The notes under the pieces are model-generated. The model searched no databases, was not told the origin of the DNA, and saw only the letters and a program-made list of their open reading frames with translations. A DNA stretch of 64,000 nucleotides from Bryobacterales bacterium (GTDB lineage: Bacteria; Acidobacteriota; Terriglobia; Bryobacterales; Bryobacteraceae): contig JADZGD010000011.1 in the NCBI GenBank assembly GCA_020854055.1, positions 81,752 to 145,751 on the forward strand, read 5' to 3'. The translations under genes and the position numbers were made by a program. Positions 55,290 through 64,000 of the stretch are shown piece by piece; the first letter of the stretch is position 1, and each line of letters opens with the position of its first letter.

Positions 55290-56246
55290 ATGAGCGATAA
55301 GAGAATCATCGTCGTAGCCGGCGCTACCGGCCATCAGGGAAGCGGCCTGGTTCGCGCGATTACGGCCGACAAAAGCGGCGGCTTCACGGTCCGCGCGCTG
55401 ACACGCAACCCGGATTCGGAGAAAGCCCGGGCGCTGGCCGCTCTCGGCGCCGAAGTCGTCGCCGCCAACATCGACGACTTTGAAGCCATGAAAGCCGCCT
55501 ACCAGGGAGCCTGGGGCGCCTTCTGTGTCACCTTCTACTGGGATCACTTCCTGCCCGAAAAGGAACTGGCCGAGGCCGCCGTGATGGCGCGCGCCGCAAG
55601 AGCCGCCGGGCTCAGGCACGTCATCTGGTCCACGCTCGAAGATACCCGGAAATGGGTGCCGCTCGACGACAACCGCATGCCCACGCTGCACGAAAAGTAC
55701 AAAGTGCCTCATTACGATGGCAAAGGCGAGTCCAACGAGATCTTCACCGCCCTCGGCGTGCCCACTACTTTTCTGCTGACCTCGTTCTTCTACGACAACT
55801 TCCTCCGTGCCGGCGCCGCGCCGCAGAAGGATCCCGCCGGCGACCTGATGATCACTTTCCCCCTGGATGACAAGAAACTCCCATCCATCGCGGTTGAAGA
55901 TATCGGCCGCTGCGCCTACGGCATCTTCCAGCGCGGCACGGAGTTCATCGGAAAAACCGTCGGTATTGCCGGCGCCCACCTTACCGGCGCTGAAATCGCT
56001 GCCGCGCTCTCCAAAGCTCTCCACCGCCAGGTCCGCTACAACAACGTGCCGCCCGATGTCTTCCGCGCCTTCGACTTCCCCGGCGCCGACGACCTCGGCA
56101 ACATGTTCCAGTTCAAGCGCGACTTCAACGACTACTACTGCGGCGCGCGGAGCATCGAGTTCACTCGCAGCCTCAATCCCCGCCTTCAGTCCTTCGACCA
56201 GTGGCTCGCCGCTAACAAGGACCATATCCCGCTGCCCAACCGCTAA
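55290..56246 (+). CDS. NmrA-family NAD(P)-binding protein
   Basis: 318 aa from ATG 55290, with AAGGAGG 9 bases upstream; the longer upstream frame is rejected. It is an atypical SDR: VVAGATGHQGSGLVRA is the dinucleotide loop, followed by ALTRNPDSEKARAL, AAYQGAWGAFCVT and VWSTLED-like IWSTLEDTRKW. It lacks the classical YxxxK active site, as expected for NmrA-like sensors or reductases. It is cytoplasmic. It lies 17 bases after the pseudouridine synthase and could share its transcript; function unknown. Confidence 0.85.
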   Translation: MSDKRIIVVAGATGHQGSGLVRAITADKSGGFTVRALTRNPDSEKARALAALGAEVVAANIDDFEAMKAAYQGAWGAFCVTFYWDHFLPEKELAEAAVMARAARAAGLRHVIWSTLEDTRKWVPLDDNRMPTLHEKYKVPHYDGKGESNEIFTALGVPTTFLLTSFFYDNFLRAGAAPQKDPAGDLMITFPLDDKKLPSIAVEDIGRCAYGIFQRGTEFIGKTVGIAGAHLTGAEIAAALSKALHRQVRYNNVPPDVFRAFDFPGADDLGNMFQFKRDFNDYYCGARSIEFTRSLNPRLQSFDQWLAANKDHIPLPNR

Positions 56247-56247
56247 A

Positions 56248-58119
56248 ATGAGAGCCGTGCGTTCGCTTCTAACCCGCCGCCAATGCCTCCAGGTGGCAGC
56301 CGCCACACCGCTGCTGGCGCAATTCGCCGATCCGTTTGAAAATTACTTCCGCCCTATCCTCAACGGCTACCTGCGCAACGCCCGCCGCACTTCGCCGAGC
56401 CTCGCCGTCTGCGACTTCAGAGACGGCACGCTGATGCCCGGTGCGCTTGCCCGCTCCGGCAAGACTTACGATTCGGTCAGCCGCATGATGCCCGCCCTCG
56501 CCGCCTGGGCCGCCTCCGGACGCGCCACCGCCGGAGAGCAGCAAGCCCTGCTGGCGGCCTTTCGCCACGCCTTCGATCCGTCTCACCCCGATTACTGGCT
56601 GCCGTCGCCTGCTCACCAGCAGCAGCAGCGCCAGGTGGAAGCCTCCATCGTCGCCTGGTCCCTCTGGCTTGCCCGTGAACATCTGCTGCCGAGCCTCACC
56701 CCGGCCGAACGCGCCAACATCCAGCAGTGGCTGGCCAGTTGCACCCGGGTCCCTGTGCGCGCCAACAACTGGGCCTGGTTTACCGCCGTCAACCACGCCT
56801 GCCGCCTCGCCCTGGCCGCCCGCTGGCCCGAATTTTCCGGTGACGAGCGCTTCATGCTCGATGACCTCGGTTTCCTCGATTCGCTCGCCGCTCCCGGCGA
56901 CGATGGCTGGTACACCGATTCGTTGAAACGGGGCACCTTCGACTACTACAACTTCTGGGTCTTCGCCAGCCACTTTCTTTACTGGAACCGCCTGGTGGGC
57001 GCGCGCTACCCCGAGTGGTCGCGCAAGTTCGCCACCCGCCTGAAGGCATTCCTGCGTGATGCCCCGCTATTTTTCGGAGCCAACGGAAGCCACATCCTGT
57101 TCGGCCGCTCTCTCATCTATCGCTGGGCGGTGGCCACCCCGCTGGTACTCGCCTACCAGCAGGGCCTTTGGCCGCACTCTCCCGCCCTGCTGCGCGCCAT
57201 CGTCCGCCGCAATATTCGATACCAGTGGGATATCGGCGGCTTCGACCACGCGCGGGGAAAACTGCGCGAAACCTTCACCCCATCCGGTTCCACCGGAATC
57301 AAGGACTCCTATATCGACAACGGCCATCCTTACTGGGGCATGCAGGCCTTTAACCTGTTCACCATCCCCGCCGGCGACCCCTTCTGGACCACCGATGAAG
57401 ACCCGCTGCCGGTGGAGGGCGGAGATTTCCTCCATCGCTTCGAAGGCATCGGGATGATCATCGCCGGCTCCGGCGGCACCGGACAAGTGCGCCTCGCCCA
57501 GGCCGCCGCCGCTCACTTCGAACCGGCCCACCGCGACAAGTACGCCCGCTTCTCCTACTCCTCGCACTTCCCATTCAACACCACGCCTCTCGGCGAAGAG
57601 AAAGGCCCCGCGCGTCTCGACAACCAGTTGGCCGTGCGGCACCGCGCGACCCGCCGCCTCGCCGGCGTCTTCGGCTGCACCGGCGGGCAACTCACCGAAA
57701 CCGGACTCGAGCGCCGCTGGTGGTGCGAGATCGACGGCCACCGTTTCGAAATCCTCTCCCGATGGAGCATCACCGGCGGCACCCAGCGTCGCCGCCACCA
57801 GATCACCGTCCCGGCAGCCGTCCGGCCCGGCGATTATGAAATCGTCGAAGGCTCCGACCCGCTCGGCCTCGCCGAAGATGCGCGCTATGAAAAAGAAACC
57901 GGCCCCGATTGGATCCTGCTGCGCAAATCCAGCATCGGGGCGATCCGCAGCCGCAGGATCGGCGGCTACCAGCACTCGGAAGTCATCATCCATGGCGCTG
58001 GAGCCAACGTTGTCCACCCCCGCGCCGCCCACATCCTCTGGGTAGCCCCCGTCACCGCCGCCGAACTCATCCTCGAAAGCGAATACTACGCCGGACCCGA
58101 ACCACCTCGATTACCATAA
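56248..58119 (+). CDS. DUF2264 protein with Tat-like signal
   Basis: 623 aa from ATG 56248, one base after the previous stop. The N-terminus looks like a twin-arginine signal (SLLTRRQCLQVAAATPLLAQ). DUF2264 segments are clear: VRANNWAWFTAVNHACRL, GTFDYYNFWVFASHFLYW, GRSLIYRWAVATPLVLAY and YIDNGHPYWGMQAFNLF. The fold is an alpha/alpha toroid like polysaccharide lyases and glycoside hydrolases. Acting on exported or extracellular glycans is likely, but the substrate is unknown. Confidence 0.84.
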   Translation: MRAVRSLLTRRQCLQVAAATPLLAQFADPFENYFRPILNGYLRNARRTSPSLAVCDFRDGTLMPGALARSGKTYDSVSRMMPALAAWAASGRATAGEQQALLAAFRHAFDPSHPDYWLPSPAHQQQQRQVEASIVAWSLWLAREHLLPSLTPAERANIQQWLASCTRVPVRANNWAWFTAVNHACRLALAARWPEFSGDERFMLDDLGFLDSLAAPGDDGWYTDSLKRGTFDYYNFWVFASHFLYWNRLVGARYPEWSRKFATRLKAFLRDAPLFFGANGSHILFGRSLIYRWAVATPLVLAYQQGLWPHSPALLRAIVRRNIRYQWDIGGFDHARGKLRETFTPSGSTGIKDSYIDNGHPYWGMQAFNLFTIPAGDPFWTTDEDPLPVEGGDFLHRFEGIGMIIAGSGGTGQVRLAQAAAAHFEPAHRDKYARFSYSSHFPFNTTPLGEEKGPARLDNQLAVRHRATRRLAGVFGCTGGQLTETGLERRWWCEIDGHRFEILSRWSITGGTQRRRHQITVPAAVRPGDYEIVEGSDPLGLAEDARYEKETGPDWILLRKSSIGAIRSRRIGGYQHSEVIIHGAGANVVHPRAAHILWVAPVTAAELILESEYYAGPEPPRLP

Positions 58120-58129
58120 GGCTTCAGCC

Positions 58130-59260
58130 TTGCGAAAACTCGACTTCATCTACTTCGATGCCGGCGGAGGACACCGCGCTGCCGCCAACGCCCTCAAATC
58201 GATCGTCGAACAGCAAGGCCGCCCCTGGCAGATCCGCATGGTCAACCTCCAGGAACTGCTCGACCCCCTGGACGTGTTCCGCAAACTCACCGGTCTCCGC
58301 CTCGAAGACATCTATAACCTGATGCTCAAAAAAGGCTGGACGCTCGGTTCCCCCCAACTCACCGCCGGAATGCACCTGGTGATCCGCATGTTCCACCGCC
58401 AGCAGGTAAAACTGCTCACCGCCTTCTGGAGCCGCGACACGCCGGAAATGGTAGTCTCCCTGGTGCCCAACTTCAACCGCGCCATGTACCAGGCTCTCGG
58501 CCGTGCCGCCCCCCGGGTTCCCTATGTCACCATCCTCACCGACCTGGCCGATTATCCGCCCCACTTTTGGTTTGAACGCCAGCCCCAGCATGTCATTTGC
58601 GGCTCCGCCAAAGCCGTCGAACAGGCCCGCCAGCATGGCATTCCGCCCCACCTCATCCATCGCGCCTCGGGCATGATCCTGCGCCCCATCTTCTACCAGG
58701 CGTTGGAAATTGACCGCGCCGCCGAACGCCGCGCCCTCGGCCTCCACGCGGAAACACCCACCGCCCTGGTTCTGTTCGGCGGCCAGGGTTCCACCGTGAT
58801 GGCGGGCATCCTTAAAAGGTTGAATGCCTCCGGTCTCCCCCTCCAGTTGATACTCATCTGCGGCCGCAATCAGCGCCTTGCAGAGCGCTTGCACCGAATG
58901 CCGGTCAGTCTCGCCACCCACATCGCCGGCTTTACCACCGAAATCCCCCGCTACATGGCGCTGGCCGATTTCATGATCGGCAAGCCCGGCCCGGGCAGCA
59001 TCAGCGAAGCACTGCGGATGAAACTGCCCGTCATCATCGACTCCAACTCCTGGACCCTGCCCCAGGAGCGCTACAATGCCCAATGGGTCCGCGAGCATGA
59101 AGCCGGACTGGTAGTGAACAGCTTCCGGCGGATCGTTCCAGCCGTACGGCGGATGCTGGAACCCGGCGTCATGGAGCGTTTCCGCGCCAGCGCCGCCACC
59201 CTCAACAACCGCGCCGTATTTGAAATTCCCGGAATATTGGAGGAAATCCTCACCCATTGA
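58130..59260 (+). CDS. MGDG-synthase-like glycosyltransferase (GT28)
   Basis: 376 aa from TTG 58130. The N-terminus matches the MGDG synthase domain (FIYFDAGGGHRAAANAL), with LVPNFNRAMYQAL and PYVTILTDLADYPP, and the C-terminal half is a GT28 domain: ALVLFGGQGSTVMAGIL, HIAGFTTEIPRYMALADFMIGKPGPGSISEAL. These enzymes transfer a sugar from UDP-sugar to a lipid, usually diacylglycerol, at the membrane. It starts 10 bases after DUF2264 and its stop overlaps the phosphatase start, so the two are coupled. Confidence 0.85.
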   Translation: MRKLDFIYFDAGGGHRAAANALKSIVEQQGRPWQIRMVNLQELLDPLDVFRKLTGLRLEDIYNLMLKKGWTLGSPQLTAGMHLVIRMFHRQQVKLLTAFWSRDTPEMVVSLVPNFNRAMYQALGRAAPRVPYVTILTDLADYPPHFWFERQPQHVICGSAKAVEQARQHGIPPHLIHRASGMILRPIFYQALEIDRAAERRALGLHAETPTALVLFGGQGSTVMAGILKRLNASGLPLQLILICGRNQRLAERLHRMPVSLATHIAGFTTEIPRYMALADFMIGKPGPGSISEALRMKLPVIIDSNSWTLPQERYNAQWVREHEAGLVVNSFRRIVPAVRRMLEPGVMERFRASAATLNNRAVFEIPGILEEILTH

Positions 59261-59991
59261 GGACTCGACCGGCCTTGCACAAAATACATTTCTTCCGCCA
59301 CGGACAGGCAGGCACCCGTGACCATTACGACACCCTCTCTCCACTGGGCATCCGCCAGGCAACCCGCCTCGGAGAGTACCTGGCGCGCCGCAAGGTTCAC
59401 TTTGAAAGCGCCTGGATGGGCGGCCTCGAACGCCAGCAGCAGACCGCGCACCTGGTGAAGAACGCCTACCAGCGCCTGGGAGTCCCGTTTCCCGAACTGG
59501 AATTGGACCCCCGCTGGAGCGAGTTCGACCTTTACGCCGTCTATCAGTCAATCGCTCCGCAAATGTCCCAGGCCGATAGTTGGTTCCGCGAACGCTACCA
59601 ACAGATGATCGAAGAGCTGAAGAATCCGGAAGCCGCCGTCCATCGCCACTGGACCGATTGCGACAAAGCCGTCATGCAAGCCTGGCTCACCGGCCGTTTC
59701 GAAATCGACGCCGAAACCTTCGCGCAGTTTCGCGCCCGCGTGGAGGCGGCTCTCGCCACCTGCTGCTCCACGCCGGTTCAGGGTAACGCCGCCATCTTCA
59801 CCTCGGCCACGCCCATCGGCCTCGGCGTCGCCCGCGCCGTCGGCCTCGCCGATGGGAAGTTCTCCAATCTGGTGGAGGCGCTCTACAACGCCTCGTGGAG
59901 CATCCTGCGAATCCGCCGGCAGGAACCGCACCTGTTCGGCTTCAACCGCATTCCCCATCTGGACGAACCTGAGTTGATGACTTTCCGCTGA
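59257..59991 (+). CDS. Histidine phosphatase family protein
   Basis: 244 aa from TTG 59257, overlapping the glycosyltransferase stop (TTGA). The active-site motif FFRHGQAGTRDHYDTLSPLGIRQA with the phospho-accepting His is near residues 11-35, and a later TSATPIGLGVARA region supplies other parts of the pocket. It is a branch-1 histidine phosphatase by length. Substrate unknown; the coupling suggests a small phosphorylated sugar or lipid intermediate, which is inference. Confidence 0.83.
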   Translation: MRTRPALHKIHFFRHGQAGTRDHYDTLSPLGIRQATRLGEYLARRKVHFESAWMGGLERQQQTAHLVKNAYQRLGVPFPELELDPRWSEFDLYAVYQSIAPQMSQADSWFRERYQQMIEELKNPEAAVHRHWTDCDKAVMQAWLTGRFEIDAETFAQFRARVEAALATCCSTPVQGNAAIFTSATPIGLGVARAVGLADGKFSNLVEALYNASWSILRIRRQEPHLFGFNRIPHLDEPELMTFR

Positions 59992-60151
59992 GTATCAGAA
60001 AGGAATGACTGATCCGCGGACACGATCATTACGGCCACCTCCCCCGAGATTACCCGTCGATCGTGCCCGCAGGGGATCTCCCCAATTATTACCAGCAGCC
60101 GCCGCCCCGCCGGAAGAGGCAAAACACAATATCCGGCTCCTTTTCAACAGA

Positions 60152-60157
60152 TATAAT
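60152..60157 (+). promoter_or_regulatory. Candidate -10 box before nagA
   Basis: A consensus TATAAT lies 112 bases before the nagA start, in an AT-richer part of the 277-base gap 59992-60268. A convincing -35 at 16-18 bases is not seen, and a second TATAAA is at 60207. Otherwise the gap holds nothing recognisable. Confidence 0.25.
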
Positions 60158-60268
60158 TTGAAGCAAAATCGACCCGTTACACGCAACCTCCTGTGAAGAT
60201 CCTGTGTATAAATCGGAAGTGACCAAAAATGTTTCGTTTCGATGGAGCTACCCTGGAAAGGAACGACC

Positions 60269-61420
60269 ATGAGCACGTGCACAGCGTTTGACATCACCAC
60301 CGGAACCGCCGTCGAGCTGACCTTTGACCGCGCCATCACCGCCGTTGAACATCTGCTCTCCCCTCCCGCCGAACGGCTGTACGTCGCCCCCGGCTGGATC
60401 GACATCCAGGTCAACGGCTTCGCCGGTGTCGATTACTGTTCGCCTGCCTCCTCACAGGAGGAGATCGCCCGCTCCATCCGCGTACTCTACTCTACCGGCG
60501 TAACGCGCTTTTTCCCCACCGTCATCACCGGGTCGTTCGAAGATATCACCGGCTCGCTGCGAAACCTGGCCCAAGCCAAACGGACCCTGGCCGAAGGCGA
60601 AGCAATCGAAGCGATTCACGTCGAGGGGCCGCATATCTCTCCCGAGGATGGACCGCGCGGCGCTCACCCCGTCGAATGGGTACGCCCGCCCGATATCGAG
60701 GAGTATAAATTCTGGCAGGACGCCGCCGAAGGAAATATCCGGCTCATCACCATCTCCCCGGAGTGGCCCGGTACGCCCGCCTATATTGAGCACGTAGTGC
60801 GTGAGGGCGTCACCGTCAGCATCGGCCACATGAACGCCAGCGCCGAACAGATCCAGGCCGCCGTCAGCGCCGGCGCCACCCTCTCCACCCACCTCGGCAA
60901 CGGCGCGCACAAAGTCCTGCCGCGCCATCCCAACTATATCTGGGAACAACTGGCCGATGACCGCCTCGCCGCCAGCTTCATCATCGACGGCATCCACCTC
61001 GGCCACGCCTTCATGAAAGTCGCGCTCAGGGCCAAGGGCATCGAGCGCAGCATCCTCATCACCGATGCCGTAATGCCCGCCGGATGCGCCCCCGGGCTCT
61101 ACAAACTGGGTGTGGTGGACGTGGAACTGTGGCCCTCCGGCGACCGTGTTACCCTACGCGGGGGCACGCGCCTGGCCGGAAGCGCCCTGCGCATGGATCA
61201 CGGTGTTTCAAACCTGATGAAGATGCTCGGCCTTTCGCCTGCCGAAGCGGTTACCATGGCCACCCGCAACCCCGCCCGGGTGGGGCGGATTGCACACCGC
61301 CAGCGCGGATTGGCTACGGGCGAGCGCGCCGACCTGGTCCTGTTCAGGATAGATGACCAGCACAATATCCTGATCGAAAAGACGATCGTTTCGGGCCAGT
61401 GCGTCTACTCCCGCAACTGA
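60269..61420 (+). CDS. nagA: N-acetylglucosamine-6-phosphate deacetylase
   Basis: 383 aa from ATG 60269, with GGAAAGGA 7 bases upstream. The amidohydrolase pattern of NagA is clear: APGWIDIQVNGFAGVDY, AIHVEGPHISPEDGPRGAHP with the metal-binding Glu, VSIGHMNASAEQIQAA, STHLGNGAHKV and LITDAVMPAG with the catalytic Asp. It removes acetate from GlcNAc-6-phosphate in the cytoplasm, feeding amino sugar recycling or chitin use. No nagB or PTS gene adjoins. Confidence 0.93.
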   Translation: MSTCTAFDITTGTAVELTFDRAITAVEHLLSPPAERLYVAPGWIDIQVNGFAGVDYCSPASSQEEIARSIRVLYSTGVTRFFPTVITGSFEDITGSLRNLAQAKRTLAEGEAIEAIHVEGPHISPEDGPRGAHPVEWVRPPDIEEYKFWQDAAEGNIRLITISPEWPGTPAYIEHVVREGVTVSIGHMNASAEQIQAAVSAGATLSTHLGNGAHKVLPRHPNYIWEQLADDRLAASFIIDGIHLGHAFMKVALRAKGIERSILITDAVMPAGCAPGLYKLGVVDVELWPSGDRVTLRGGTRLAGSALRMDHGVSNLMKMLGLSPAEAVTMATRNPARVGRIAHRQRGLATGERADLVLFRIDDQHNILIEKTIVSGQCVYSRN

Positions 61421-61448
61421 TTCCGAACCGGCGCGTCCAGGAGGCAGC

Positions 61449-64000
61449 ATGAACAAAACAGAGCGATTCGGATTGCTGCCGGCACTGCTCGCCGGCGCCA
61501 TCGCCTGGGGAGCAGTCCCTCCGCGTTGCGCAACCATCGAGTTTCTCACCGCCCGCCAGCTTCCGCTGGTAGTCGAAGATTCTCTGCTGGTGGTGGAACA
61601 GCAGCCCGGTGGCGCCTACAGCGCCTTTCCCTATCTCTCCGCCGAGCCCTACCAACGGGGCAATCCGATCCCTAACTTTGAGCGGCGCCTTCGCGGATGC
61701 CTGCCCGCCGAGCCGCATCAAAGCGAGGGCCTCCAGCTCCGCACCCGTCCCGCCGGCTCGCCGGCTTCCTCCGTGCTGCTGATTCCCGACGCCGGCGACG
61801 CTACGCCGGTCGCTCTGTGGAACCTCTTCTATGGAGACTCGATTCGCCTCTTCCGCGCCAACTCCGATTTAACCGTCCGCGCTTCCGAACTCTACCCCGC
61901 CGGCCAGATCCGAGTGGCATCACTCACCGCCGATTACACCGGCGATGGAAAGCCCGACATCGCCGTACTGCTCGCCGCCTACACCTACCACACCAGTGAA
62001 CCTGCCGGAATCAAAGTGTTGCCCGGCAAAGGCGACGGAACCTTCGGAGCCGCGATCTTTACGCCCCTCCCCAAACCCGACCCCCAAGCCTTCGCCCAGG
62101 CCGACTTCAACGGCGACGGCCGCATCGACCTGGCCATCGGCTTCAACGACTCAACGGTGCTCATCCTGCTCGGCAATCCGGGCGGAAGCTTCACCCCCGC
62201 TACCACCTTCCACACTGGCGGAATCCTCACCAACATCGGCGCGGCCGACCTCGACAGTGACGGCAATGCCGATCTCCAGGTTCTCACCGCCTATCCGGAC
62301 ACCCTCACTCTCTATCGCGGCAGCGGCACATCCTTCGGACAGCCCAAGGTTTTCCCGATGCCTTCCACCCCCGCCTACGTCGCCGCCACCGACCTTAACG
62401 CCGATCACCGCCTCGACCTTGCGCTCTCCTTCCGCGCTGACAGCAGCGTCGGCATCCTGCTCGCCAACCGGGACGGAGGCTTCGATCCGCTCACCAGCTA
62501 CGTCGCCGGCAACCAGCCGGCCACTCTCTTCCCCGCCGACATCGACCAGGATGGCAACGTCGACCTCGTGCTGGGTGAAGGGCTGCCCACCGCCTTTGCG
62601 CCTACCGAACAGACCGGTAACGTGGCGGTCTTATTTGGCCGCGGCGACGGAACCTTCAGCGCCGCCCAGGTCCGGCGAACGCCGCATAAGTACAGCAGTT
62701 ACGTCATGGCCGACGTCAACGGCGACGGCCGCCAGGACTTCATCGCCATCGATCCTTATACCAGCCCGCCAACCATCACCCTCATGTTGCGCGCCGGCAC
62801 CGGCGCGCTGCTCGCCGCCCAAACACTCAGCGTCCTTCCCTCTGGCTCCGGCGCCCGTTTCTCATCCGTGGCCGCCGCCGACTTCAACCAGGACGGGAAC
62901 CTCGACCTCACTCTGGGTGAATCATCCCCCGGCGCCGTCTGGATCAGCTACGGCAACGGTGACGGCACCTTTCAAACCGCCAGCCGGATGGAACTTTCCG
63001 CCGGTGTCGCCGCCCTGGCCACGGCCGACCTCAATCAGGATGGCCGCGCCGATCTGGCCGCCGCCGTCAAGGGCCCGGGCTACGGCGATCCATCGAGCGT
63101 CGTACTGCTGCTCAGCCGCAAGACCGGTGGATTCGCGCCGCCCGCGGTGATCGCCACCGCCCGCTCCGTTTCCCGACTCGCGCTGGTTGACCTCGACGGC
63201 GATCACGCCCCCGATCTGATCATCGGCGACGCCGGAGCCTTCGACGAGCCCCAGAATCCCGCCCGCCTGCTGATCCTGAAAGCGCAAGGCGGTGGCCGCT
63301 TCCTCGATCCGGTCAGCTACCCGCTGGGCACGGCCGGCCTCGATTTTGCCATTGCCGACCTCAATCGCGACGGACGCCCCGACCTGGTCGCCACTACCCA
63401 AGGCGATAACTACGACGACCGGCTCGTTACATTACTCAATCAGGGCGGCGCCAACTTCACCACCTTCGCCCCCATCCCTACCGACTTTGGGCCCGGCCGT
63501 GCCGCCATCGCCGACCTGAACGGCGACCACATCCCCGACCTGGTGATTCCACACTGCTGCGGCGACACCGACCTCACCTATCTGGCCGGTAACGGCGACG
63601 GGACCTTTCAGCCGGAGGTCCACTTCGCCGGCGGCCAGGATCCCACCGCCGTAATTCCCACTGATCTCGACGGCGATGGCAAGCCCGACCTGGCCGTGCT
63701 CGGCGGCGCCGCTACCGGCACGGGGGGTACCCTTGCCACCCTCATCAATGTCTCGCCTTCCCCCGGAGACTTCCGCAACGTCTCCGCCGCCAGTTATCTC
63801 CCAATCCCGCTATCGCCCGATTCGGTCGGCGCCGCCCTCGGCACGGACCTGGCCACCACCTTCTTCCAGGCGCCCGATTCCACCTCGCCCCAGTTCAGCC
63901 TGCAAGGCACCAGCCTCGCCATCACCGCCGGCGACGGCAATCAATACGCCGCGCCGCTCTTTCTGGTCGCGCCCTCGCTCGTGCTCTACCTGGTTCCCGC
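61449..64000 (+). CDS. Secreted VCBS/FG-GAP repeat protein, 3' partial
   Basis: The frame runs from ATG 61449 (GGAGGC upstream) to the window end without a stop, at least 850 codons. The N-terminus is signal-like (FGLLPALLAGAIAWGAV). About twelve FG-GAP/VCBS calcium-binding motifs follow from 61930 to 63680, e.g. DYTGDGKPDIAV, DFNGDGRIDLAI, DLNQDGRADLAA and DLDGDGKPDLAV. From about 63770 (FRNVSAASYLPIPLSPDS) a Solibacter-type TIGR03437 domain begins and is cut by the window edge. It is a surface propeller protein; its ligand is unknown. Confidence 0.88.
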   Translation, partial: MNKTERFGLLPALLAGAIAWGAVPPRCATIEFLTARQLPLVVEDSLLVVEQQPGGAYSAFPYLSAEPYQRGNPIPNFERRLRGCLPAEPHQSEGLQLRTRPAGSPASSVLLIPDAGDATPVALWNLFYGDSIRLFRANSDLTVRASELYPAGQIRVASLTADYTGDGKPDIAVLLAAYTYHTSEPAGIKVLPGKGDGTFGAAIFTPLPKPDPQAFAQADFNGDGRIDLAIGFNDSTVLILLGNPGGSFTPATTFHTGGILTNIGAADLDSDGNADLQVLTAYPDTLTLYRGSGTSFGQPKVFPMPSTPAYVAATDLNADHRLDLALSFRADSSVGILLANRDGGFDPLTSYVAGNQPATLFPADIDQDGNVDLVLGEGLPTAFAPTEQTGNVAVLFGRGDGTFSAAQVRRTPHKYSSYVMADVNGDGRQDFIAIDPYTSPPTITLMLRAGTGALLAAQTLSVLPSGSGARFSSVAAADFNQDGNLDLTLGESSPGAVWISYGNGDGTFQTASRMELSAGVAALATADLNQDGRADLAAAVKGPGYGDPSSVVLLLSRKTGGFAPPAVIATARSVSRLALVDLDGDHAPDLIIGDAGAFDEPQNPARLLILKAQGGGRFLDPVSYPLGTAGLDFAIADLNRDGRPDLVATTQGDNYDDRLVTLLNQGGANFTTFAPIPTDFGPGRAAIADLNGDHIPDLVIPHCCGDTDLTYLAGNGDGTFQPEVHFAGGQDPTAVIPTDLDGDGKPDLAVLGGAATGTGGTLATLINVSPSPGDFRNVSAASYLPIPLSPDSVGAALGTDLATTFFQAPDSTSPQFSLQGTSLAITAGDGNQYAAPLFLVAPSLVLYLVP

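Noticed and set aside
61945..63150. 401-codon plus-strand frame inside the VCBS gene
   Set aside because: Its translation is Ser/Pro/Thr repeats produced by shifting the frame of the calcium-binding repeats; the real frame runs from 61449 to the window end.

Overview
The window looks like a chromosomal segment of a high-GC member of the Acidobacteriota, most likely the Solibacter/Bryobacter lineage. The signs are two proteins with a Solibacter-type (TIGR03437-like) C-terminal domain, many secreted or Tat-exported TIM-barrel and repeat proteins for carbohydrate handling (PmoA-like DUF6807, DUF1080, DUF2264, DUF4091), frequent GTG/TTG starts, and a Gram-negative division cluster whose MurE carries the DNPR motif of meso-DAP-adding enzymes. 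No rRNA, tRNA, insertion sequence, prophage or CRISPR array was recognised. No gene-free stretch exceeds about 280 bases.

Layout. 1-3041 (+): the end of a DsbA-like thioredoxin, an unknown helical protein and a LarA-like protein. 3055-6137 (-): an SDR oxidoreductase, a SWIM zinc-finger repeat protein and a small DUF2249 protein. 6240-7259 (+): a secreted PmoA-family protein. 7281-15638 (-): a tight run transcribed xdhC - mocA-like - asmA-like - unknown coiled-coil protein - lytic transglycosylase - alkaline phosphatase, with several 4-base stop/start overlaps. 15803-19365 (+): purS, glmS, a YjbQ-family gene and a Tat-tagged aldo/keto reductase. 19374-35713 (-): a nearly complete dcw cluster in the order mraZ-rsmH-ftsL-ftsI-murE-murF-mraY-murD-ftsW-murG-murC-ftsQ-ftsA-ftsZ; murB and ddl are absent. 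35925-36482 (+): inorganic pyrophosphatase. 36742-39342 (-): a Tat-tagged DUF362 protein and a TIM-barrel-like protein. 39437-43959 (+): a large FG-GAP/DUF4091 protein translationally coupled to a Tat-tagged TIM-barrel protein. 43969-44658 (-): rpiA. 44764-48762 (+): a sugar operon with a phosphomannose-isomerase-like cupin, a xylose-isomerase-like TIM barrel, a Gfo/Idh/MocA dehydrogenase and a secreted DUF1080 protein. 48820-54443 (-): a secreted module of a TIM-barrel/SUMF1 fusion, a secreted ADP-ribosylglycohydrolase-fold protein and an NHL-repeat protein. 54454-64000 (+): a pseudouridine synthase, an NmrA-like reductase, DUF2264, a MGDG-synthase-like glycosyltransferase, a histidine phosphatase, nagA and a large VCBS-repeat protein that runs off the window.

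How they work together. The dcw cluster makes lipid II (MurC-G, MraY) and the division machine (FtsZ, A, Q, L, W, I), and a phased repeat upstream of mraZ is a good candidate for its own MraZ operator. GlmS and NagA feed or recycle amino sugars for the same wall, and the lytic transglycosylase remodels it. The remaining accessory islands look like secreted and cytoplasmic systems for unusual plant- or soil-derived glycosides. The 44764-48762 operon matches the logic of 3-keto-sugar processing, and the 48820-54443 module is the least conventional part of the window.
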